Counted from the first letter of the stretch, positions 27,527 through 36,495 are shown. The stretch is DNA of 64,000 nucleotides from Streptococcus suis YS161 (GCF_002760245.1 NZ_ASCA01000087.1:1-64000); one strand, 5' to 3'. The notes: a model not told the origin generated them from the sequence alone. Translations and numbers: made by a program.

Positions 27527-30500
27527 ATGAAAAAGAACAAGTATATATATGGTACGATCGCCGCAACCACTGCTATCACCCTTGCAACCGTTGGTGCGTC
27601 TACCGTATCAGCAGATACACAATATGGTATTGTTTTAAACCGTGTGACAGGCGAGTGGCAAACTGTCAATCGTACCACAGGCGAAATTGTAAAATCTGAA
27701 CCAAACGGTACATACTCTACATATGACGAAGCAAACGCAGGTTTATCCTCATGGTTAGAAACTCAAGCATCAACTGTTGAAACACCAGTAACTGAAACAA
27801 CTGTTGCGGAAGCGCCTCAAACATCAGCTGATATTAAACCAGCTATTGATGCACAACAAGCTGTTGTTGATGCTACTGCTCAAGATGCAACTAACGCTCA
27901 AGCTGATGCAGACGCAGCTAACCAAGCTGTTACCACTGCTCAAGCAGACGTTGACGCCGCAACCCAAGCTGTCAAAGACGCTGAAGCTAATGCTGTTAAC
28001 ACAACACCAGAAAACATTGCAGCTAACCAAGCTGATCAAGCAGCTAACCTTGCAGACCAAACTGCTAACGCTACTGAAACAGATGAAGTCAACGCTGAAA
28101 TCGCATCACAAACACAGACAGTTGCAGACGCACAAGTTGCGGTCGATACTGCTCAAGCAGAAAAAGCCCAAGCTGATAGCGCCGTTACTGCTGCTGAAGC
28201 TGATGTAAAAGCAGCTCAAGACGCTATTTCTGGTACTGGTCTTGCTGAAGCTCAAGCAACCCTTGACCAAGCAACTAAAGATGTCACAACTGCACAAGAC
28301 AACGTTACAACTGCTACTACAGCTGTTGATACAGCTAAGAAAGCAGATGCAGACCGCCGAACTGCAATTGACGCAGCAACAACTGACCTGGCAGTTAAAA
28401 CAGATGCTGTTGATACAGCAAAAGCAAAATTGACGACTGCAACTGAAGCAAAAAGTATTACTGAGACGAATTTATTAAAAGCTGAGGAAGATCTTCAAAA
28501 AGCAAGTAAGAATTTTGATAATTTTCGAGAACAAACGATACTCATAGAGGCAAAGAAAGTAGCTGAAGAAGCAAAGAGTGCCTACCAAGACGTAAAGACG
28601 AAGGTAGAAGATACCCAAGGCGAGCTAGACAAACAAAAAGAATATCAGAATAGTCTTGTTAGTGCTGTTAATAGAGCTACTGAGAATCTTAATCAAGCTA
28701 TTGAAGAAGAGAGCAAGTTGCAAGAAAAGTTGGCAACTGCACAAGAGGAATTATCTAAACAAAGATCATTACTAGAGGAAGCTACTAGCGATCTATCAGA
28801 AAAAACATTAGCCCTTTCGAAAACTGAAGAAGCGTACAAGGAAAAGCAGAATGAACTAGAGCAATTAAAGGAAAATCTGGTTGGTAAAGATTTAACAGGG
28901 ATCTATCGAGTTGAGTTATCACCAAGTTTAACTCGTTGGAGTTTGCGTCCTGGTAGACCTGAAATAGTGATAACTTCCGAGGATTCTGAAGAGTTCAAAC
29001 AATTGACATCTGAGCAACAAAGTCTGTATCGTCAACGTAAGCAAGAGACGGATGCTTTATATAAGAAAGCCGCAATAATCTTTGGCGATAAGCGGATGGG
29101 GCAAGTAGACGGTTCTATTCAAGTTGCTCCAGAATCAGATAAGGATCGCTTAGTAGATATTCACAATATGAGTTTTGAAGACTATGTGGAAATCAATGAG
29201 CTTGGAGCTCGAATTCTAAATGATTTGCGCTATCAAACTAGTCAAAAGGCTGGGGAATCGGATACATTTGCACCTTCAATTATCACAACAGGTAGTATCG
29301 AAATTAGTAAGAATATCGTAGAAGCATATAGTAACTTACCAAAGCATCCGAGAGGGCATGTGCTTTCCATCTTGGATAAATTCGGAGGTCCTTCAATTGT
29401 AGAAAATTACTATAGCGCGGGCAGGTATTCTGTTCCGGGTCAGGGTGAGAAAAAATCTATTTATAGTATGTATCATCTCAAGCAAGCTCTAATTACCTCT
29501 ATCACTAATTCAACTCTTAATGATGCTCATTACTATGATGGTCACGCTAAATTAAATATGGATTATAAGAGTGGAACAGTTGGCTTTGGTTTTTCCATCA
29601 CAGTTGGGGGAGTCTTACAAGTACATACCTTTAGTAGAATTGCAATCGGTCCATATGGAACTAAGGAAGAAAACGATAGCGATAAATACAATTATACTAA
29701 CGAACGTTATTTAAATTCACTCATACCAAGAGCACAAGCAAATCAGGAGAAGATTGATGACCTGAGGGAAGTGTTGGAGAAAGCAAAATCAGAGCTACTT
29801 GAACTCCAAAACAAACTAGCTAATAGTCAACAGATTGTTCAAGAAAAACAATTGACAGTAGAGTTGGCTTCTCAAAAAGTAGAAGAACTGGCAACAAGAA
29901 CTGATACTGTTGCAATGGCAAGACAGGAGTTGGAAAGTCAAGAAAACCTACTAAAAGATTCAAAATCTAGTATTTTAACCTTATCTAATGATTTAGAACG
30001 TTTACGAAGTGATTTAATTGAAAAGGAATCATTACAAGAACAAGCACAGGTTAAATATCACCAACTAGAAGAACAGGTTTCCAATGAAAAAGTCAAACTT
30101 CAGTCGCTTCTAGTTCAAGCTCAAGCAGCTCTCACAGTAGCACAAACTGCATCTGACGCAGCTAAAGCTGAATTGACTAAAGCAAGTGCTGATTACGCTA
30201 CCGCACTTGAAGCAAAAACCGCAGCAGAAAAAACTCTTGCTGATGCTACTGCAACACCACTTCAAACACAAGTTGCTGAAAACAACCTACGTCTTGCAGA
30301 AATTGCACTTCAAAATGCAGAAGCTCGCAAGGCAGATGCACAAAAAGCAGTTGACAACTTCTCAGCTGATTTGGCAACTAAGAAAGCTGCACTTGATACA
30401 GCGAAAGCTGACCTTGCTCAAGCACAAGCTACTGCTACTGCAAAAGCAACTGCTCTTGAAACAGCTAAAGCTGAGCTTGCTACACAAAAGGCAACACTTG

Positions 30501-31135
30501 ATAGCTTGAACAAAGAAAAAGCAACTCTTCTTGCAGAAAAAGACCGCTTGGTTGAAGAAGCAAAAGCACTTGCTACTGAGTTGAAAGGTTATCTTGAAGC
30601 ACCAGCTATTCTTGCTGACGCACAAGCAACACTTGTTGAAAAACAAACTGCTCTTGTAGACGCACAAGCTAAAGCTGAAACTGCACAAGACAAACTTGAA
30701 ACTGTTACTGCTAAACTTGCTGAAGAAAAAGCTAAATTGTCTGAACTTCAAGCAGAGTACGACAAACTCAAAGACCTTGAAGACAAAGCAAAAGATAATG
30801 TCATTGCAACACTTCCAGACGGAACAATTGTTGCAGTACCAAAAGATGCACCAACTGCTGTTGAAAAACCAGCTATCAACATTGATGCAGTCAAAGACGC
30901 TCTTGATAAAGGTCAAGATGTGACAGTTGTTGACGGTAAGGTTGTGGTGGCGAACCCACAAGCAGGTGTCACCGTGACACAAACAGCTACTGGAGAAAAA
31001 GTGACATACTCACGTGTAGAACGTGCTAAGGCCTTGCCAAACACAGGGGAGCAAACAAGTTTGTTGGCACTCGCAGGTGTGGCAGTATTATCTAGTCTTG
31101 GTCTTGCAAGTGCAAGAAGACGCAAACAAGGATAG
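27527..31135 (+). CDS. LPXTG-anchored coiled-coil surface protein with SEC10/PgrA-like domain
   Basis: This 1,202-residue cell-wall protein has a signal peptide ending near TVSA-DT (residue 30). An Ala/Gln/Asp-rich, heptad-like region (about 95-460) comes next, then a globular domain (about 520-720) whose segments RILNDLR, SIEISKNIVEAYS and ITSITNSTLNDAHYYDGHAKL resemble the SEC10/PgrA surface-exclusion domain. A second coiled coil follows (about 735-1100). The C-terminus has sortase motif LPNTG at residue 1170, a hydrophobic stretch and RRRKQG. It is probably a long stalk presenting the middle domain. Its adhesion or exclusion role is not shown. GGAGG precedes the ATG. The central third has less biased codon use than both flanks. 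Confidence 0.87.
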   Translation: MKKNKYIYGTIAATTAITLATVGASTVSADTQYGIVLNRVTGEWQTVNRTTGEIVKSEPNGTYSTYDEANAGLSSWLETQASTVETPVTETTVAEAPQTSADIKPAIDAQQAVVDATAQDATNAQADADAANQAVTTAQADVDAATQAVKDAEANAVNTTPENIAANQADQAANLADQTANATETDEVNAEIASQTQTVADAQVAVDTAQAEKAQADSAVTAAEADVKAAQDAISGTGLAEAQATLDQATKDVTTAQDNVTTATTAVDTAKKADADRRTAIDAATTDLAVKTDAVDTAKAKLTTATEAKSITETNLLKAEEDLQKASKNFDNFREQTILIEAKKVAEEAKSAYQDVKTKVEDTQGELDKQKEYQNSLVSAVNRATENLNQAIEEESKLQEKLATAQEELSKQRSLLEEATSDLSEKTLALSKTEEAYKEKQNELEQLKENLVGKDLTGIYRVELSPSLTRWSLRPGRPEIVITSEDSEEFKQLTSEQQSLYRQRKQETDALYKKAAIIFGDKRMGQVDGSIQVAPESDKDRLVDIHNMSFEDYVEINELGARILNDLRYQTSQKAGESDTFAPSIITTGSIEISKNIVEAYSNLPKHPRGHVLSILDKFGGPSIVENYYSAGRYSVPGQGEKKSIYSMYHLKQALITSITNSTLNDAHYYDGHAKLNMDYKSGTVGFGFSITVGGVLQVHTFSRIAIGPYGTKEENDSDKYNYTNERYLNSLIPRAQANQEKIDDLREVLEKAKSELLELQNKLANSQQIVQEKQLTVELASQKVEELATRTDTVAMARQELESQENLLKDSKSSILTLSNDLERLRSDLIEKESLQEQAQVKYHQLEEQVSNEKVKLQSLLVQAQAALTVAQTASDAAKAELTKASADYATALEAKTAAEKTLADATATPLQTQVAENNLRLAEIALQNAEARKADAQKAVDNFSADLATKKAALDTAKADLAQAQATATAKATALETAKAELATQKATLDSLNKEKATLLAEKDRLVEEAKALATELKGYLEAPAILADAQATLVEKQTALVDAQAKAETAQDKLETVTAKLAEEKAKLSELQAEYDKLKDLEDKAKDNVIATLPDGTIVAVPKDAPTAVEKPAINIDAVKDALDKGQDVTVVDGKVVVANPQAGVTVTQTATGEKVTYSRVERAKALPNTGEQTSLLALAGVAVLSSLGLASARRRKQG

Positions 31136-31147
31136 GTAGCGAATATG

Positions 31148-31186
31148 AAAAAAATCTTCTTACTATGACAGTAGGAAGATTTTTTG
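31148..31186 (+). terminator. Terminator after the LPXTG protein gene
   Basis: A7TCTTC pairs with GAAGATTTTTT around a short loop with further TACT/AGTA pairing, ending in T6 at 31180-31185. Confidence 0.85.
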
Positions 31187-31243
31187 GATTGCTAAAAATT
31201 TCGGAAAGACTACGCTATTCCAACAATTTTTAGGGATGAAATA

Positions 31244-31252
31244 TGATACACT
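31244..31252 (+). promoter_or_regulatory. Extended -10 for the toxin mRNA
   Basis: TGATACACT provides an extended -10 about 50 bp upstream of the leader frame. The -35 region is poor. Confidence 0.5.
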
Positions 31253-31304
31253 AGATGAGTAGAAAAGTGAAGACGGTAGCTCTTGATTTTCTGAAAGTGA
31301 GGTG

Positions 31305-31367
31305 ATGCCTATGGGCAATTCATCAAAATCTGACGGAAAGGAGGAGCGTTCTTTTGACAGCTTTTGA
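31305..31367 (+). CDS. Leader reading frame overlapping the toxin start
   Basis: A 20-codon frame (MPMGNSSKSDGKEERSFDSF) starts behind GTGAGGTG and ends 14 bp inside the toxin frame. It may serve to couple translation to the toxin start rather than to make a useful peptide. I do not recognise the peptide. Confidence 0.4.
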   Translation: MPMGNSSKSDGKEERSFDSF

Positions 31368-31458
31368 AGTTGTGCAGATGATTTTAAGTTTCGGTGGTTT
31401 CACAGTTGCTTTGATTGGTTTGTGCTATAAAATCTTCAAAGATAATGACAAAAAATAA
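31354..31458 (+). CDS. Type I holin-like toxin (Hol_Tox family)
   Basis: The 34-residue peptide begins at TTG (TAFEVVQMILSFGGFTVAL) and continues IGLCYKIFKDNDKK: a short N-terminus, one membrane helix and a Lys-rich tail. It looks like the putative holin-like toxins of type I toxin-antitoxin loci in Firmicutes. GGAAAGGAGG lies about 8 bases upstream of the TTG. An antisense RNA gene faces it from the 3' side. The peptide would act by inserting in the cell membrane; toxicity here is inferred. Confidence 0.78.
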   Translation: MTAFEVVQMILSFGGFTVALIGLCYKIFKDNDKK

Positions 31459-31562
31459 TCCGTCCCCACTTTTGCGCGAGTAGGACGAATTAAATCTGTA
31501 ATACGAGCCGCCGTCTTTTTAACGGTTCTACATGGGGTTGGTTTGCAGACCAACTCCTTTTC
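31451..31562 (-). ncRNA. Probable antisense antitoxin RNA
   Basis: On the minus strand, TTGCAT (31592-31597) and an extended TGATATAAT (hexamer 31570-31575) form a promoter with a 16-bp spacer. The RNA would start near 31562 and stop after the hairpin at 31461-31487, where T6 follows. It is about 110 nt and overlaps the 3' end of the toxin mRNA, including its last codons and terminator. Confidence 0.65.
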
Positions 31563-31566
31563 TATT
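31534..31566 (+). terminator. Terminator of the toxin mRNA
   Basis: GGGGTTGGT (31534-31542) pairs with ACCAACTCC (31549-31557), with one G-U pair, and TTTTCTATTT follows. The stretch 31598-31781 beyond it holds nothing I can identify. Confidence 0.8.
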
Positions 31567-31781
31567 TCCATTATATCAGATTACTTGTAAAATGCAAACG
31601 CTATGTTAACTTAACTTTGGTGATTCGTTTGCTATAGGTTTGTTTCTTATAGTAGGCTCAGACTTATCGGTGAATACCATAATATGACGATACAGGTTAG
31701 AGAGCGTTTACTGCTATATTATTTTTTACTAGTTGGGTAGACTCAGCGATCATAGGGGACTTTTTCGCTTTGCATAACTGT

Positions 31782-32843
31782 CTAATAACTCTTGATCAAA
31801 TCAACCGTTGAGCGGTCTAGTTTTTTAACGATGGCTTGCAAGAAGGCTTGAGCTTCTAAGAAGTCATCCATGCTGTAGAGAGTTTGATGGGAGTGGATGT
31901 AGCGAGCGCAGACGCCGATTGTCGTTGATGGAACACCATGGTTTTTCAAGTGGGCTGCACCGGCATCTGTTCCACCTTTACCACAGTAGTATTGGAATTT
32001 GACACCTGCTTCTTCGGCAGTTGTGAGGAGGAAGTCTTTCATGTTTTTTAACATGATATGACCTGGATCATAGAAACGAAGCAGAGTTCCGTTACCAATT
32101 TTTCCTTGGTCGCCATAGATGTCGCCAGCTGGTGAGCAATCAACAGCAAGGAAAATGTCTGGATTGAACTTGGTTGTAGAAGCATGAGCTCCACGTAAGC
32201 CAACCTCTTCTTGCACATTGGCCCCAGCAATCAACTGATTTGGCAATGCTTGACCGGATAGGTTTTCCAGTAATTCAGTCACCATAAGGACACCATAGCG
32301 GTTGTCCCAAGCCTTAGAAATAACATTTTTTCCGTTGGCAGTAAGGATAGTTTCATTTTTGGGAACGAGGACATCCCCCGGACGAACACCGAAAGCCCAG
32401 GCTTCGTCATAATTGGCAAAACCAGCATCGAAAATAATATCAGCAATGGCAGGCATGCCAGGAGCGTTAGCCCCCCGTGAAAGGTGAGGTGGTACTGAGC
32501 CTGAGATGGCTGGAATGGTCCGACCGTCCTGCAGCTGAAGAGTGAAGGCTTGGCTAGAAACAACCAGAGGATTCCAGCCACCTAGCTCAACAACACGGAA
32601 AGTACCGTCTGGCTTGATTTGGCTAATCATAAAGCCAACTTCATCCATGTGAGCGGCCACTAGGATACGAGGAGCATTTTCAACAGCCGTATCCTTAATG
32701 CCAAAAATTCCACCTAGCCCATCTGTTTCAATGCGGTCCACATGTGGCGTGATTTTCTGGCGGATGTGGTTGCGAACCTGTCCTTCAAATCCCGGTAAGC
32801 TTTGCAATTCTGTAACTTCTTTAATTTTTTCAAAAAGAGTCAT
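31782..32843 (-). CDS. pepA: Glutamyl aminopeptidase PepA (M42 family)
   Basis: This cytosolic metallo-aminopeptidase removes N-terminal Glu/Asp from peptides and forms large tetrahedral assemblies in related organisms. M42 family metal-site motifs are LVAAHMDEVGFM near residue 65, NVQEEVGLRGA near 205 and GKGGTDAGAAHL near 310. The 353-residue length is typical. It is divergent from the DUF4651-thioredoxin pair, a neighbourhood conserved in streptococci. Confidence 0.93.
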   Translation of the reverse strand: MTLFEKIKEVTELQSLPGFEGQVRNHIRQKITPHVDRIETDGLGGIFGIKDTAVENAPRILVAAHMDEVGFMISQIKPDGTFRVVELGGWNPLVVSSQAFTLQLQDGRTIPAISGSVPPHLSRGANAPGMPAIADIIFDAGFANYDEAWAFGVRPGDVLVPKNETILTANGKNVISKAWDNRYGVLMVTELLENLSGQALPNQLIAGANVQEEVGLRGAHASTTKFNPDIFLAVDCSPAGDIYGDQGKIGNGTLLRFYDPGHIMLKNMKDFLLTTAEEAGVKFQYYCGKGGTDAGAAHLKNHGVPSTTIGVCARYIHSHQTLYSMDDFLEAQAFLQAIVKKLDRSTVDLIKSY

Positions 32844-32989
32844 TCTTCTTCCTCCATGACATGATTACTACTATTTTATCACGAAGAGCTAGACTTGTCT
32901 TGAAAATATAGAAAAATGTTTGTCTCAGCTGTCACAAGTCCAATGGCATTTTTGGGAAAAATCCTGGGAAATATGATAAAATAGTCAAC

Positions 32990-33274
32990 ATGAAAAAGAA
33001 AAAGACAGCCTTACTAGCAGGCTTATTGGGGGCAGGTGTGCTCACCGCTAGTGCTCAATTTTACCGTAAAATCCAAGAAGACCGTAAAAAAGCACAGGCC
33101 TTGCAGGAGGTGCGTGACTTTTTCGCTGATTTAGGAGAGATTGCCACGGTCTATGTGGATGAAACAGCTTCAACTCGTGACCAGCTTATTGGCGGGGTTG
33201 TGATGGAGGCAGGACAGGTGTTTTTATTTGAAAATACCAAAGGTTCTATTCAGTACAGGGAGGAAGAAAGATGA
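32990..33274 (+). CDS. DUF4651 family membrane-anchored protein
   Basis: The 94-residue protein has a Lys-rich N-terminus and one hydrophobic segment (TALLAGLLGAGVLTASAQF), a likely membrane anchor. A soluble domain containing EVRDFFADLGEIATVYVDE follows. I assign it to DUF4651, a streptococcal family of unknown function, from sequence and from its place between pepA and a thioredoxin gene. It overlaps that gene by 4 bp (ATGA), so the two are coupled. Confidence 0.75.
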   Translation: MKKKKTALLAGLLGAGVLTASAQFYRKIQEDRKKAQALQEVRDFFADLGEIATVYVDETASTRDQLIGGVVMEAGQVFLFENTKGSIQYREEER

Positions 33275-33591
33275 TTTTTCCAACAAATCTTGAAGAAGTA
33301 GCTGCCTTGATTGAAGATGGTAAGCCAACTGTTTTTCTATTTGTGACGACTTGGTGTGGAGATTGCCACTATATCAAACCGCATTTGCCAGCTATCGAAG
33401 AAGCTTTTCCAGATTTCCGTTTTGTGCAACTGGACCGAGATGACTTTATGCCTTTGGCACAGGAATGGGCTATTTTAGGCATTCCAAGTCTGGTTGTTTT
33501 GGAAAATGGTAAGGAAATCGGTCGTTTTGTCGATAAGAATCGCAAGACCAAGGAAGAAATCATGAACTTCTTATCTGGGTTGGGTAGATAA
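33271..33591 (+). CDS. Thioredoxin-like protein
   Basis: The 106-residue protein has a thioredoxin fold with active site TTWCGDCHYIKP near residues 28-39, and the conserved cis-Pro region GIPSLVVLENG. WCGDC differs from the WCGPC of classical thioredoxin, so its redox potential and partner probably differ. It has no signal peptide of its own. Its start overlaps the DUF4651 stop, suggesting joint function. A short hairpin (GCAGAG/CTCTGC at 33596-33610) follows. Confidence 0.88.
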   Translation: MIFPTNLEEVAALIEDGKPTVFLFVTTWCGDCHYIKPHLPAIEEAFPDFRFVQLDRDDFMPLAQEWAILGIPSLVVLENGKEIGRFVDKNRKTKEEIMNFLSGLGR

Positions 33592-33635
33592 ATTAGCAGA
33601 GAAGCTCTGCCATTTCCCAAAAGAAAGGAAAGAAC

Positions 33636-34592
33636 ATGAAGAAATCACTAGGAAAAATCCTTCTAGCACCTGTGGTGCTGGGGTTGGGTTTGAGTCTTGC
33701 TCCCTTGGTGCAGGCTGAGATTCAAACAGATGTTATCAATGAAAAATGGGGCAAGCCAACACTGGCCTACGGTGGAGGTTTGTCAGATGCGCAGGCAACA
33801 GAGGTTAACAATCTATTTGGTATTTCGGATGTTAATAATGTCAGTCGTCAGGTGGTTGTTGGTACGGATATGGACCAATATTTAGGTACATCTGGAGCGG
33901 ACACGGCCTCTCTTTACTCGTCTGTCTTGGTGCAAAAGCAGGACGCTGGCAAAGGGGTTGTGGTGGATATCAAGACTCCGCAGAACATCACCTTGATTAC
34001 CGAAACGCAGTATGCCAATGCGGCTATTACAGCTGGTGCGACAGATGTCTTGATTGACGTTGCGGCACCCATTCAGGTGACGGGAGAGTCCGCCCTGACA
34101 GGTGTTTACAAGGCTCTTGCAGCCAATGGTGAAACAGTTGATACCGCTCGAACTGAAGTAGCTCAACAGGAGCTAGAGACAGTCAATGAAGTGGCAACGG
34201 CTCACACAGGTGACACTAATTTTGATAGTTCGGCCTTGGATAAGGCAGTAGCAGAAATCAAGACAGCTCTTGCCGACTACAAAAAGTCTAATGGTCAGGT
34301 AGCTTCCGAATCAGACATCAATACTATGATTAACGATGTCTTGGCCAATAACGGTTTGGAAAATGTCATCACAGCAGATGAAATTTCTAAGCTAGTCACA
34401 TTTGCCAAAGCTTATCAGGAAACCTCTGCTATTGATTCGGCTGAGGTTGCTGCCCAGCTCAACCAGTTCAAGCAACAGGCGGAGCAACAAATTTCAGAAG
34501 CCTATAAGAATCTACAAGATTCAGGGATTTTAGAAAAAATCGGTGCCTTCTTTGAAAATCTTTGGAAAGGCTTGACCGGTCTATTTGCATAA
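33636..34592 (+). CDS. DUF1002 family secreted protein
   Basis: The 318-residue exported protein has a signal peptide (LLAPVVLGLGLSLAPLVQA) cleaved near residue 27. The body matches the DUF1002 (YpuA-like) family, including PTLAYGGGLSDAQ and VDIKTPQNITLITETQYANA. The C-terminal part is helical and ends with an amphipathic FFENLWKGLTGLFA. The function is unknown. An AAAGGAAAG ribosome site precedes the ATG. It lies 18 bp upstream of ytpR. Confidence 0.83.
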   Translation: MKKSLGKILLAPVVLGLGLSLAPLVQAEIQTDVINEKWGKPTLAYGGGLSDAQATEVNNLFGISDVNNVSRQVVVGTDMDQYLGTSGADTASLYSSVLVQKQDAGKGVVVDIKTPQNITLITETQYANAAITAGATDVLIDVAAPIQVTGESALTGVYKALAANGETVDTARTEVAQQELETVNEVATAHTGDTNFDSSALDKAVAEIKTALADYKKSNGQVASESDINTMINDVLANNGLENVITADEISKLVTFAKAYQETSAIDSAEVAAQLNQFKQQAEQQISEAYKNLQDSGILEKIGAFFENLWKGLTGLFA

Positions 34593-34610
34593 AGGAGAAA
34601 TGAAAAAGAA

Positions 34611-35234
34611 ATGATTTTTACATATAATAAAGAACAGGTTGGCGATGTCCTTATGGTGATTGTGGCTGAAGACAAGGGGCAGCCTGTTCAGTTTGAACGC
34701 AAGGGTCAAGTGGCGCGTGTTTTCCTAGAGGACACAGGAAAAACAGTAGCCTGGAATATTTTTGAAGCATCAAGTTTGGTTGAGATTGCTGGAAATGGTC
34801 AAGTTTTCATGACAGACGAGCAAGTTGCGACCTTGAATGCTGAATTGGCTAAGGAAGGTTTTGCTGAAGGCTTGGTTAACGACAATGCTCCAAAGTTCGT
34901 AGTCGGTCAGATTGCGGAATTGGTTCCTCATCCAGACAGCGACCACCTCAATATCTGTCAGGTCAATGTTGGGGACAAAACGGTGCAAATCGTAGCTGGT
35001 GCCCCAAATGCTGCCCAAGGATTGAAAACCATTGTGGCTCTTCCGGGGGCAATGATGCCGAGCGGTAGCCTGATTTTCTCAGGAAAACTACGTGGTGAAA
35101 ATAGCTTTGGTATGATGTGCAGTCCGCGTGAATTGGCTCTACCAAACGCCCCACAAGTCCGTGGTATTATCGAATTAGACGACTCCGCAGTAGTCGGAGA
35201 AGCCTTTGATCCAGTTAAACACTGGAAGGGATAG
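34611..35234 (+). CDS. ytpR: YtpR family tRNA-binding protein
   Basis: The 207-residue protein has an N-terminal DUF4479 region followed by an EMAP/Arc1p-type tRNA-binding domain containing PHPDSDHLNICQVNVG near residue 105 and GVRG-like PQVRGIIEL near the end. Related domains form the N-terminus of PheT. Its partner is unknown. The only strong ribosome site (AAAGGAG, 34591-34597) serves a four-codon frame at 34600 whose stop overlaps this ATG, so its translation appears coupled. Confidence 0.88.
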   Translation: MIFTYNKEQVGDVLMVIVAEDKGQPVQFERKGQVARVFLEDTGKTVAWNIFEASSLVEIAGNGQVFMTDEQVATLNAELAKEGFAEGLVNDNAPKFVVGQIAELVPHPDSDHLNICQVNVGDKTVQIVAGAPNAAQGLKTIVALPGAMMPSGSLIFSGKLRGENSFGMMCSPRELALPNAPQVRGIIELDDSAVVGEAFDPVKHWKG

Positions 35235-35239
35235 AAAAG

Positions 35240-35267
35240 AAGAATTGGTCGCTTGGCCAATTCTTTT
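35240..35267. terminator. Bidirectional terminator after ytpR
   Basis: AAGAATTGG (35240-35248) pairs with CCAATTCTT (35257-35265) and T's follow. It lies between convergent genes. Confidence 0.85.
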
Positions 35268-36045
35268 ATGCTGGTTCAATTTTTCCTTCAATAGCCTGTT
35301 CGATTTCTTCGGTCGATGCTTGATGTGACCTAAGTTGGAAGTAAAGACTAGACAGAAAATGTTGGAGATTGAGCCACCGGAAGTAGTCTACTGGTTCTTG
35401 ATTTGGAAAGTCCAGCTTGCTAATCCATCCTGTCAGCTCTTGGCTGGTTACTTTTTCATTCAGTAGTAAATATATAAGAATTTGTGCTAGACGGATTTCC
35501 TCGCCAGCTGAGAAAACTTTACTTTGTTTAGTTAGACAAGTGACAATAGTTTGCCAGACTTCTTTGCTTTTTTCAGCGGGAAATTGATCATGACAGCTTG
35601 CAGCCAGAAGAAAATCTGCTCCGTGGGCAACGGTATGGATCCAACCGAGTTTTTCATCGTAGCCAGACCAGTCATTTTCAATCGCCAAATAATCCAAGGC
35701 CTGCTGGAAGAGTAGCTCACGGTCGTTAGTGCTTAAAAATGCATGATAAATAGACTCTGGCTCATTATCGACAGACAGCAACAGACAGTAAAGTAGGCAA
35801 GTAAAACTTCGTTTTTGTGTGGAACCTTCTGGGGAAAATGGCTTGGTTTCTTGAGAGAATTGCAGTAGCGACTGTGCTTGCTCTCTTGTAATCAAGCCCC
35901 CCAAAAAGATGTGGCAAAAACTAGCATAGACCAGTTCGTCGCGTATAGCAGGGTCTGGATGGCCGATGTTTTCCAACAACCAATCCAGTTCGGCATTGGT
36001 ATATGGTTGGGAGGTCTGTATCTTTTCCATCAAAAATTCTTTCAT
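35266..36045 (-). CDS. DUF2785 domain-containing protein
   Basis: The 259-residue cytosolic protein is largely helical. The central segment QKRSFTCLLYCLLLS and the motif GWIHTVAHGADFLL, with paired His residues, are characteristic of DUF2785. Its function is unknown. It is convergent with ytpR and divergent from ssbB. The second Met (residue 6) is an alternative start. Confidence 0.78.
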   Translation of the reverse strand: MKEFLMEKIQTSQPYTNAELDWLLENIGHPDPAIRDELVYASFCHIFLGGLITREQAQSLLQFSQETKPFSPEGSTQKRSFTCLLYCLLLSVDNEPESIYHAFLSTNDRELLFQQALDYLAIENDWSGYDEKLGWIHTVAHGADFLLAASCHDQFPAEKSKEVWQTIVTCLTKQSKVFSAGEEIRLAQILIYLLLNEKVTSQELTGWISKLDFPNQEPVDYFRWLNLQHFLSSLYFQLRSHQASTEEIEQAIEGKIEPA

Positions 36046-36071
36046 GATTTTCGCTCCTTTTCTAATCCTTC

Positions 36072-36079
36072 TACGAATA
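36072..36079 (+). promoter_or_regulatory. CIN box (SigX/ComX promoter) of ssbB
   Basis: TACGAATA is a perfect streptococcal combox, 21 bp before the ssbB ATG. It marks ssbB as a late competence gene. Confidence 0.9.
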
Positions 36080-36099
36080 AATAAGTAGGAGGATATAAA

Positions 36100-36495
36100 A
36101 TGTATAATAAAGTTATTTTAATCGGTCGCTTGACGGCCCAACCTGAACTCACACAAACACCAAACGGAAAAAATCTGACTCGTGTAACCGTCGCAGTCAA
36201 TCGCCGATTTAAGACAGAAAATGGCGAACGTGAAGCAGATTTTCTCAATGTTATTTTCTGGGGCAAACTGGCGGAAACGCTTGTTTCCTATGGCAGCAAG
36301 GGTAGTCTGATTTCTATTGACGGTGAGTTGCGAACCCGTAAATACGAAAAAGACGGCAGCAACCACTATGTGACGGAAATCTTGGGCAATACCTTCCAGC
36401 TGCTCGAAAGTCGGGCTCAACGTGCCATGCGTGAAAACAATACTGGTGATGACCTAGCTGACTTGGTCTTGGAAGAGGAGGAATTACCGTTTTAA
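36100..36495 (+). CDS. ssbB: Competence single-stranded DNA-binding protein SsbB
   Basis: SsbB coats and stores internalised single-stranded DNA during transformation. The 131 residues form one OB fold (MYNKVILIGRLTAQPEL onward, NVIFWGKLAETL) and a short acidic tail ending LVLEEEELPF, the Ssb protein-interaction tip. The length is that of the competence paralogue; the housekeeping SsbA has a longer disordered linker. The perfect CIN box upstream and GGAGG before the ATG support this identity. Confidence 0.93.
   Translation: MYNKVILIGRLTAQPELTQTPNGKNLTRVTVAVNRRFKTENGEREADFLNVIFWGKLAETLVSYGSKGSLISIDGELRTRKYEKDGSNHYVTEILGNTFQLLESRAQRAMRENNTGDDLADLVLEEEELPF

Noticed and set aside
27870..28450. 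CRISPR-like or tandem nucleotide repeats
   Set aside because: The repetition is degenerate Ala/Gln/Asp coding sequence of a coiled coil, without constant repeats or spacers.
30362..30982. Long minus-strand open frame (206 codons) within the LPXTG protein gene
   Set aside because: It is Cys/Phe/Ser-rich nonsense opposite Ala/Lys/Glu codons of a clear surface-protein gene and has no ribosome site.
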